From: Flavobacteriales bacterium UBA2669
GTDB lineage: Bacteria > Bacteroidota > Bacteroidia > Flavobacteriales_E > Vicingaceae
Length of the DNA stretch: 64,000 bases
Direction of reading: 5' to 3'
Assembly (NCBI GenBank): GCA_002359215.1
Contig: DEMN01000006.1
Span: 186,001-250,000 of the forward strand
Shown here in pieces: positions 33,722 to 41,800 of this stretch. Both the position numbers and the translations under genes were made by a program. The notes below the pieces were generated by a model. It was not told where the DNA came from, ran no database searches, and was given only the letters and a program-made list of their open reading frames with translations. Position 1 is the first letter of the stretch. Every line of letters begins with the position of its first letter.

Positions 33722-34882
33722 TTAATTAGTTCTATTTTTTTGAGAAATGTAATCTTCTGTATCATTATTTATTTGGTCTTCAATATCTACAAAATAGCGT
33801 CCTGATTTTGAAAATTGATTTAATAATATTCTTCTACAAACATCTGTACATATTCCGCCACCGAAAATCACTCCAGAAGCTAACTGAGGCCAAGTAGTAA
33901 TTGTTTTTCCTATTTCTGGCATTGACGCTTGCAGTCGTTTAGATAATGTGTCAACACCTAGCATTGGTAATAAATAAATTGCTTTTTCTTTAGTTGTTTT
34001 AGCCTCTTTTAGTTTACTTAAATCTAGATGTTCTATTAATCCATGAAGAATTGGCAAGTTAGCATCTAAATCAAACCTTTCAATATCTGTTGTACCTCTA
34101 TCACTTGAGTTCATTACTACAGGAATTCCTAGTGCTTTAGCTTTTTGGCGAGTAAGAATTTTAATTTCAAGACCATCGCATACTTCTATACACACATCTA
34201 GTTTTTTGTCTTTTGTAAAAAAGTCGTTAATGTTTGCTTCTGTTAAGCCTTCATTGTAACAAGTTACTTTTAGGTAAGGGTCAATCTCTGCAATCTCTCG
34301 TGCTACAACAACTGTTTTTTTTGTGTTAAAATGATGCACTCCGGTTTCTATTCTATTTAAATTAGATAATTCAATAACATCAAAATCTGCTAAAACAATT
34401 TCTCCACAAATACGCTCCATAGCCATAGTAAGTGCAATCGCTTTTCCCACGGATAAGCCGATGATACCGATTTTCTTTGTGGCTAAAATACCTTGTTCTT
34501 CAGGAGTTATTTTATTTTGGTTTCTATTGGTTCTCACTTCAACGAATTCTTTTTCATCTAATAAATGAACCAATATGTTTCGCCATGGATAATAAACCCA
34601 AACACCATAATTATCTAATTTAGTTTCTCCCAAATAATTCTTAATTTTATGAGACAATTCTTCTGTGGTAAATTTTTTTTCAGGATGTCTTAACTTTATT
34701 AATTCTTCTAGCTGACTTTGAATTTCGTCAATAATAATAATTTGAGGATTATCCTCTATTAATTGATGTAAATTGTTGTTGTTATTGTCTTCTTCTAGTT
34801 TAAAAAATAAAGGATGTGAAATTTCATTGTCATTTTTTGAGTAAAATTGTTCATGATATTGATTTTTAATAGAGTTATTCAT
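33722..34882 (-). CDS. ThiF/E1-like adenylyltransferase
   Basis: This 386-residue protein has an N-terminal helical region (about 1-130, with an Asn/Glu-rich linker) and an E1-like fold from about 135. The nucleotide loop reads GLSVGKA (142-148) in place of GxGGxG. Downstream, ADFD (165-168), SNLNR (173-177), K188/K189 and D236 (EVCDG) occupy the ATP-binding places of the ThiF/MoeB/UBA1 family. Two Cys (C345, C349) near the C-terminus are spaced CX3C rather than the usual zinc pair. E1-like enzymes adenylate a C-terminal carboxylate of a ubiquitin-like protein or a peptide. No ubiquitin-like or sulfur-carrier gene is adjacent, so the substrate may be a small molecule. It heads the signalling operon. 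Confidence 0.85.
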   Translation of the reverse strand: MNNSIKNQYHEQFYSKNDNEISHPLFFKLEEDNNNNNLHQLIEDNPQIIIIDEIQSQLEELIKLRHPEKKFTTEELSHKIKNYLGETKLDNYGVWVYYPWRNILVHLLDEKEFVEVRTNRNQNKITPEEQGILATKKIGIIGLSVGKAIALTMAMERICGEIVLADFDVIELSNLNRIETGVHHFNTKKTVVVAREIAEIDPYLKVTCYNEGLTEANINDFFTKDKKLDVCIEVCDGLEIKILTRQKAKALGIPVVMNSSDRGTTDIERFDLDANLPILHGLIEHLDLSKLKEAKTTKEKAIYLLPMLGVDTLSKRLQASMPEIGKTITTWPQLASGVIFGGGICTDVCRRILLNQFSKSGRYFVDIEDQINNDTEDYISQKNRTN

Positions 34883-34945
34883 GATTGAAAATTTTGCTTT
34901 AGAGGTTTTTTGAAAAGACTATATTACAAAAAAAAAGACTACCTT

Positions 34946-34967
34946 TACTACGTAAAAATACGTAGTA
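34946..34967. promoter_or_regulatory. Inverted repeat between divergent ThiF-like and response-regulator genes
   Basis: TACTACGTA-AAAA-TACGTAGTA is a perfect 9-bp inverted repeat with a 4-nt spacer, 64 nt from the ThiF start and 69 nt from the response-regulator start. It could be an operator shared by both transcripts. No clear TAnnTTTG element was found for either gene. Confidence 0.55.
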
Positions 34968-35036
34968 TTTGTTTGAATGTTTTAGGTATAATAAATTAAA
35001 TTATTTATTATAATTTTAGAAAAAACTTTTTACGTT

Positions 35037-35558
35037 ATGACTGAATCAATAAAAGACCAAGATAACAGGGCTGTAATTCTTTATTTAGATGATGAACAAG
35101 AAAATTTAAATTCGTTTAAAGCTGCTTTTAGAAGGGATTTTAAAATTTTTACGGCTATTAATGCAGAAGAAGCTGAAAAAATATTAGATAAAGAAGCAAG
35201 TAAAATTAGTATTATTCTTTCAGATCAACGAATGCCAAAAGTTACAGGAATAGAGTTTTTTGAACAGATTAAAGAAAAATATCCGGAAATGATTCGTATA
35301 CTAGTTACCGGATATAGTGATATTAATGTGGTTATTGATGCTATCAATAAAAGTCAGGTGTATAAATACATTCAGAAACCATGGGATATTGATTACATGA
35401 GAAAGTTGATAGAACAGGCATTTGAAGTTTTTACTTTAAGAAGAGAAAACAAAAAATTGACAGAAGATTTACTAACTGTTAATGCACAGTTGGAATTTAT
35501 GTTCAGGCAAAAACTGCTAAGTTTATCATCTGAAGATGGTACAAAACCAGATAAATAA
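35037..35558 (+). CDS. Stand-alone response regulator (REC plus coiled coil)
   Basis: The 173 residues are a receiver with D18/D19, phosphoacceptor D63 (ILSDQRMPK), T91 and K114 (YIQKPW), followed by a short helix rich in Leu/Glu (about 125-160) and no output domain. It closely resembles the REC of the hybrid kinase at 29.5 kb: both share NL..FKAA(F/Y)RR.F, DQRMP..TG..FF and DIN.VIDAINK.QVY. It is transcribed away from the ThiF-GNAT-kinase operon. Its stop codon abuts the stop of the convergent PD40/OmpA gene with no base between. It may act as a phosphorelay or protein-binding partner. Confidence 0.92.
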   Translation: MTESIKDQDNRAVILYLDDEQENLNSFKAAFRRDFKIFTAINAEEAEKILDKEASKISIILSDQRMPKVTGIEFFEQIKEKYPEMIRILVTGYSDINVVIDAINKSQVYKYIQKPWDIDYMRKLIEQAFEVFTLRRENKKLTEDLLTVNAQLEFMFRQKLLSLSSEDGTKPDK

Positions 35559-37802
35559 TTATTTCAATACAATCTTTAATATTCTTTTATTAGGAATGGT
35601 ATTTGTTAAAAAAGTAATAGTACAATTCCTTTTTATACTTTCAATTTCTCCTATCTTTTTTAAGGTTAAGTATTGTATTTCGTAAGTAGGAATTTTTTCT
35701 TTTGGGAAAATCACCTCAAATTCATCGCAATTACAGTTGGCTTCAAATATTTTTAAAGGAGCCTCTCCATTATTAATTACTTTAATAGGTAGTTTGTCTA
35801 GCAGTATATCAAATTCTATTACACTATCCTTAAAAGTAAGTAAAGGCAATTTTTCTAATTCAGAACCATCCATGGCTACTTTGTTAGTATCGTGTTCGGA
35901 AATAGCTATAATTTCAATTTTTCTTTCTAATGCTGCAGCAGGACTATATACCGAATTTCTTTTGTCTTTTATATCATCGCTAATCTCATTAGATTGATAT
36001 TCACCAAAAGGTACTTTAATAAAGGAGAGTTTAGCTTCATTTTCAGCAGTTCCATTGATATATGGTGCTAAAATACCGTTTTCGTATTCTTTTAAATAAT
36101 TAATTAAACTAGAAATTCTTCTAAGTGTAAGGTTTACATTGTAATCTGTTTTAGAAAGTGGACTGGCATAACCTTTTATGGTTAAAGTAATTGATTTTCC
36201 TGTTTCTAATTCCTTTAACAGTAATGGGGTAAACATTATTAAATCTTTAATTCCTTTATCTATGTAGTTAGAAAAAAGTTCGTCAATTTCTATTTCTGCA
36301 TTGGTTTTTTCTTCATTTTTTAAGCCCTCACTGTATTCTCTACGGTATTTGTTATACAAATGGGTGTAATCTTTATAGGTTTGAGCATAAGTTTGTAGGG
36401 TAGTAGTATCTCTTGTTCTTGGGTCGGGAAAATCATTATGAAAATATAGCTTGACCGGCAAATACCTGTTTAATTCTTCCAGTGTGGTGTAAACTGGTTC
36501 AATCGTGTCAGGGATTTCATAAAAATAAATATCATTACAGCATGTTTCGCCTTTTTTAGCCATAGAACCCTTTCGGTTAGAGGTTAGTAAAACCATATTA
36601 TTATGTTCGTAATAATAAAAATCGTTTACACTTGTGTTTATGGGAAATCCTAAATTTTTAGACGTTTGAAAACTGATTAAGTCGGTTTTACTTTTAAAAA
36701 TATCAAACCCTCCTAAACCGTAATGCCAATTAGAACTATAATATAATGAACTGTCTTTGAGGTTATAAAAAGGTGTTATTTCATCTTCAATACTGTTAAT
36801 ATTTATACCAGGATTTACAGGAGAAGAAAACTCGCTTCCATTTTTTTGTGCGTACCAAATATCCATCATTCCAAAACCACCAGGTCGGTTTGATGAGAAA
36901 AACAAGACTTCTTTATTATTAACTTCTGTAACAAATGGTTGAGACGAAGTATATCCTTCTATATTAACGTTTTTAACTTCATAAACGGGTGGTTTCCATT
37001 CGCCATTTTCTATAGCAACGGCATAAATTTTACAACTTAAATTCCTGTCACATTGATTAAAATAAAAGGTCTTTTCATCAGGACTTAAACATCCGTTGGC
37101 AATATGGTAATTGGGAATATTAATGTTTTCAGGGAGCTTTTTTCCTTGGTTCCAATCGCTATTATTTTTAGAAGAAGTAAATAATCGTGTTAGGTAAAGC
37201 GAAGTATCTGTAACTTGATTGTCTTCTTTCATTTTTTCATCTCGCAAAGAAGTATAAATGATTAAACTATCATTCATAAAGTTAGCTCCTAACTCACTAT
37301 TGTAGGTGTTTATCCCTGTTCCAATATTTTTCACATCAACTAAAAGAGTATCTTTCATAATTTCAATGGCTTTTTCACAAGATTCAATTTCTTGCATTAT
37401 TTTTTGGTAAAAAAAGCCTTTTCTGTCATTAGTAAAATGTCTTTTTATTCTTTTAAAAGATTTTTTGGCTTCTAAATAATTACCATTGTATTTTAGCATC
37501 ATAGAATACCAAAATGGGGCTAATGGGTAAGTTTTACCTCTATCATCTTTATAAACAGAAAAGTATTGCCATTCGGCTTTTGCATAATCGTTATACATTC
37601 TTAGCGATTCTGCATACTTGAATTTTAATTCCAATAATGTGGAATCAATATCTAACGCTTGTTTGTACCACAGCGATGCTGCATAATAATCTTTTTCATT
37701 AAAAAGTTGGTCACCTACTTTTATCAATTGCGACTGACTTTGGGCGTTTATTTTTATTAAACTGCCGACTAAAAAAAATAATATGCAAATTTTTATTTTC
37801 AT
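35559..37802 (-). CDS. TPR-PD40-OmpA protein, type IX secretion/gliding associated
   Basis: The start is the ATG at 37800-37802, which overlaps the PorP stop as ATGA; a start five codons earlier is less likely. The 747 residues begin with a signal peptide (to about INAQ), then TPR-like helices (GDQLFNEKDYYAASLWYKQA), a WD40-like/PD40 region (LSPDEKTFYF, FFSSNRPGGFGMMDIWYA, YYSSNWHYGLGGFDI), an OmpA-like domain (ITLTIKGYASPLSKTDYN...LTLRRISSLINYL) and a final DUF1573-like strand segment (VINNGEAPLKIFEANCNCDEF). This layout matches PorE-like proteins that tie the type IX machine to peptidoglycan. It is the last gene of a three-gene unit. Confidence 0.88.
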   Translation of the reverse strand: MKIKICILFFLVGSLIKINAQSQSQLIKVGDQLFNEKDYYAASLWYKQALDIDSTLLELKFKYAESLRMYNDYAKAEWQYFSVYKDDRGKTYPLAPFWYSMMLKYNGNYLEAKKSFKRIKRHFTNDRKGFFYQKIMQEIESCEKAIEIMKDTLLVDVKNIGTGINTYNSELGANFMNDSLIIYTSLRDEKMKEDNQVTDTSLYLTRLFTSSKNNSDWNQGKKLPENINIPNYHIANGCLSPDEKTFYFNQCDRNLSCKIYAVAIENGEWKPPVYEVKNVNIEGYTSSQPFVTEVNNKEVLFFSSNRPGGFGMMDIWYAQKNGSEFSSPVNPGININSIEDEITPFYNLKDSSLYYSSNWHYGLGGFDIFKSKTDLISFQTSKNLGFPINTSVNDFYYYEHNNMVLLTSNRKGSMAKKGETCCNDIYFYEIPDTIEPVYTTLEELNRYLPVKLYFHNDFPDPRTRDTTTLQTYAQTYKDYTHLYNKYRREYSEGLKNEEKTNAEIEIDELFSNYIDKGIKDLIMFTPLLLKELETGKSITLTIKGYASPLSKTDYNVNLTLRRISSLINYLKEYENGILAPYINGTAENEAKLSFIKVPFGEYQSNEISDDIKDKRNSVYSPAAALERKIEIIAISEHDTNKVAMDGSELEKLPLLTFKDSVIEFDILLDKLPIKVINNGEAPLKIFEANCNCDEFEVIFPKEKIPTYEIQYLTLKKIGEIESIKRNCTITFLTNTIPNKRILKIVLK

Positions 37803-38827
37803 ATAAAATTCGGACAAGCTTTATATCGCTTAATGACCGGTTTGTATTTTTCAAAAATATAGATTAAAGCAAATTCAAATCCGCCACGGTTGTTGCTGGC
37901 TACTTCGAGGGATGAAACATTAATATCATAACTGATTTTAAAATGAAAATTATGATAATCTATTCCTGCAGTTAAATAGGCTGCATCCGAATTTCTGTAG
38001 TAAATTCCTCCGTAAAGATTTCTATAGTTTCCGTTGTTGAGGTGATATCTAAGCGATCCACCCATTATTATTTCTTTATAATTATGTTGATAGCCTAACA
38101 TCACTCTCGGAAGAACATCAAAATTATTGTGAATCTTTAAATCTGTTCCTGCATGAAAAGTATAGCGGTGTTTTAAAGGAATGCTTTCGCCACTAAAAAA
38201 ACTTTGTTCCGGTTGGGTTAGATTATGCACAGCAAAACCTACATTTACTGATTTTCGTTGCGCAAATAAATAGTTCCAACTGATGCCAGTATGCAAGTTA
38301 AAATAGTTGCGTCCGTTAGTTCCAAACGTTTCACCGTTTCCTAAAGTCGAATTATAAACTGTTCCATCGTACTGATTGTCAAACCTCAGGTCGTCATAGT
38401 TGATACTTCTTTGTACAAAAGAGGGCTGCATACCAAATTGAACCGTTTGTGAAGAATCACTGATATATAACGTATAGCTTATAGGAACACCAATTTGTAA
38501 AGTTGAAAATTGAGAATCTCCTGCTTTATCATGAAAAATGGAAAGTCCAGCGTTTAATGAAGTATTATAAATGTTTCTATATTCCCCCGATAGCGCAAAA
38601 GTAACATAAGGTGTGGTTACCGAACTCCATTGGGTTCTTTGGTTGGCAACTAAACGAATATCTCCAATAAAATTACCTGTTAATGAAGGGTTGAGGTTTA
38701 GGGGAGAATTGAAAAATTGAGAAAAATGAATATCTTGTCCCACTAGTTTATTAATGAAAATAAACATGGGTAACAATGTTATTACCCAAATTTTAATCCA
38801 ACTAATATGTGATTTTTTACTTCCCAA
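37799..38827 (-). CDS. PorP/SprF family type IX secretion membrane protein
   Basis: PorP/SprF proteins are outer-membrane beta-barrels that attach or export particular type IX cargo. Diagnostic text here: DIHFSQFFNSPLNLNPSLTG after the signal peptide, and repeated strands such as FGMQPSFVQRSINYDDLRFD and LGYQHNYKEIIMGGSLRYHL, ending GGFEFALIYIFEK before a short tail. The start is TTG at 38825-38827, one base after the cargo gene's stop; the next ATG would cut the signal peptide, so I keep TTG and infer coupled reinitiation. It lies between its likely cargo and the PD40/OmpA gene, as in sprB-sprF loci. Confidence 0.9.
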   Translation of the reverse strand: MGSKKSHISWIKIWVITLLPMFIFINKLVGQDIHFSQFFNSPLNLNPSLTGNFIGDIRLVANQRTQWSSVTTPYVTFALSGEYRNIYNTSLNAGLSIFHDKAGDSQFSTLQIGVPISYTLYISDSSQTVQFGMQPSFVQRSINYDDLRFDNQYDGTVYNSTLGNGETFGTNGRNYFNLHTGISWNYLFAQRKSVNVGFAVHNLTQPEQSFFSGESIPLKHRYTFHAGTDLKIHNNFDVLPRVMLGYQHNYKEIIMGGSLRYHLNNGNYRNLYGGIYYRNSDAAYLTAGIDYHNFHFKISYDINVSSLEVASNNRGGFEFALIYIFEKYKPVIKRYKACPNFI

Positions 38828-38828
38828 C

Positions 38829-41800
38829 TTACCTTATAACTGTTACATTTCCTTTTTTGAAAAATTCTTGACCATCAATACACCAAACTTGTAGATGATA
38901 CACAAAAACATTCGGTTGTACTAATTCTTCTTTGTATTTTCCATCCCAACCAATTTGCTGATTATCGGTTTCAAAAACCAACTCTCCCCAACGGTTGTAT
39001 ATTTTGAGATTCATTTTTTCTATCATTTTACCTCTCACAAACAGCACATCATTTTCTCCATCTCCGTTAGGTGTAAATGCATTGGGAATAAAAATATCAG
39101 GTTCATCACAAACAATTTCTTTTACCTCTATGGTTACAGAAGCTGTTCTTTCGCAGTTTGTTCCTGAAATGGTAACCGTATAAGTGGTAGTTTGTGTCGG
39201 TGATGCATTTGGATGCTGGCTATTAGGATTGTCTAATCCTGTAGCAGGAGACCAAGTGTAGTTATAACCATTGGGTGATGCATGTAATTGGGTAGTTTCT
39301 CCGGGATAAATGGTTGGATTATCAACTGTAGCATTAATATTTAAACTTCCCAACATATCTACAAAAACAGTAGCAGAGTCCCAAATTAAACAACCTGCAC
39401 TATTTTCTGAAACCACATAAAAAGTAGTGTTAGCTACTGGAGAAACAATGATGGTATTCGTGCTGTCTCCTGAAATAATTTGAGCATTCGGTTGCCAATC
39501 ATGAAAAAGTGAATCATTAGGATTAAGGTTGTTAATGGTTAAGGAAGTGGTATCACCATAACAGATATAAGCATCGGCTATGGAAGTTACATTATTGGCT
39601 ATATAAACAGTAACACTGTCGGTGCGAGAACATCCTCCTGCACTTACCATAACATAATAAGTTGTAGTAGTTGTTGGACTAACATTAATACTGTCAGTGC
39701 CATTATTTAAAGTATCAGAATACATTGCATTTGATGACCAAAAAATGTTTGCTCCACTTGTTGTAGAACTTGCTAATAAGGTAACAGCCGAATCGCCAAC
39801 GCAAAGCGTAGTGTCATTGCTAACACTCATTTGCACTGTTGTAACAACTACTTGTTGGGTAAGTGTATCTATACAAATATCATTAGTAGCAATTACGGTA
39901 AAAGTAGTGGTTGTTGTTGGACTCACATCTACACTTGTTGTTCCTTGCCCGTTTAATATCTGACCTGAAGGCGACCAAACATAATTTGTGCTATCTCCCG
40001 GATTAGTATTACTGTAAGTAATGCTAACCGTATCTCCAAAACAAATGGAGTCTGCTCCAATAATAGAGCTTTGTCCAATAGTTTTGATTGCTACACTATC
40101 GGATAATGTACAGCCATTGTTATTAATTTGAATGTAATAAGTTCCTGAAATATTGATTGGAGGAGAATAAGTGTTGTTGGTAATAGGAGAATTAAGTGTG
40201 TCAGTAAAGTTGCTATTAGAAGACCATACATAGGTGTTGCTTGTTCCAAAAGAATTAGCAGAAAGTGAAATGGTTTCGTTGTAACAAAGTGTTGTATCGT
40301 TAGTAACTGAAAGCAAAGGAGTATTTACAACAATGGGATAAGTAATGGTATCCACACATACGCTATCGGAAATATATAATTGATAGTTGGTTGAACTGGT
40401 TGGTGAGGCAAAAGGGTTGGAAATGGTAGAATCACTTAATCCAACTGTCGGAGACCAATTATAGTTAATATTTGGATTAGGATTGGGGGTTGTTCCTATT
40501 TGAACACTTTCTCCAGGACAAATATTAATAGTAGAGTCGGTAGTGTTGGTGCTGCCTAATATTAAAATGGTTTTAATTGCGGTATCTGCTAAGTTACAAG
40601 TAGTTGTATCATTTAAGATTAAGGTAATGGTGTAAGTTCCCGGATTGTTATAAGTATGTGTAGGTGAAAATTGTGAACTTCCATTTCCATCTCCAAAATT
40701 CCAAGTAAAATTAGTATTAGATTGAGTTAAACTGGTATTATTAAAAGTTACTGTAAAAGGTGCGCAACCAACAGGAGGTACTTCAAAATCGGCAACTACC
40801 ACAGGCAAATCAAAATCCATTTTAAAAACACCCAAGTTACAACTATGGTTATTTTGGTTCATAGGATTGGTAGGCGGATAAATGGGTAAATCAGAATTTC
40901 CACCACAACCGGCACAAATTGCTTGATAAACTTTACCTTTTCTGTCAAATCTGCTTGTACCTCCATCTACATGTTCGGAACTTACGGGGCCACCGAAAAA
41001 TGAACCGTAATTAATATTGGAAGCGTCATCTTCTATTACCATTACATAAAAGTCGCTACCATCAGTAGTATTTTGAAAAGCATTGGATGTAGTGGGCATT
41101 CCTGTAGTGTATCCGGCATTATTCGTGGAAGATTGATTGACAGAACCTCCCCAACCTGCTAAGTAAATTTTATTACATAAATCCACTAAAAAGGCTGTCG
41201 GTGAAATATTAATTCCGTTTCCTGAACCAAAAACAGTAGAATAAATTAACGAATCTAAAGTAGGAGTAAGTTTACTGATAAACTGACCACTTCCGGGGTT
41301 CGACCATAACACATTGTGAATAAAAGTGTTATCGGTAATTTCTGTTTGTCCTAATAAATAGACATTATCATTTTTATCTAATTCAATAAAATAATTTTGA
41401 TCGTAAGTGGTTGATCCAAAAAATGTTGAATTGAGTATTTGATTGCCATTTTTGGCAACACGAGTAACAAAACCATCAGACCTTCCACCAACAAAAACAT
41501 TTTGGTAAGCATTGGTTGATGAAGGAAAGTTGGTAGAGTTAGTTCCTCCGGTTAAATATAAATCTTCATTGCTATCAATCGCTAATGAATATGCTGCATC
41601 ATGGTTGTTTCCACCTAAAAAGCTGCTCCAAATAATATTTTGAAGGTTGTTATCCATTTTGATGATACAAGCATCAATATCTCCACCTCCGTAAATCGGT
41701 TGAAAAACATTTCCAACAATAGGAAAGTTGGGGCTTCGGGTGCAACTAACAATGTAAATATTATTGTTTTTATCTATGTCAATTTCACCACGCACTTCAT

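Noticed and set aside
29487..35558. The ThiF-containing cluster as a CBASS or Bil-type antiphage system
   Set aside because: CBASS and Bil operons need a nucleotidyltransferase or a ubiquitin-like gene with E2/JAB partners; none is present here.
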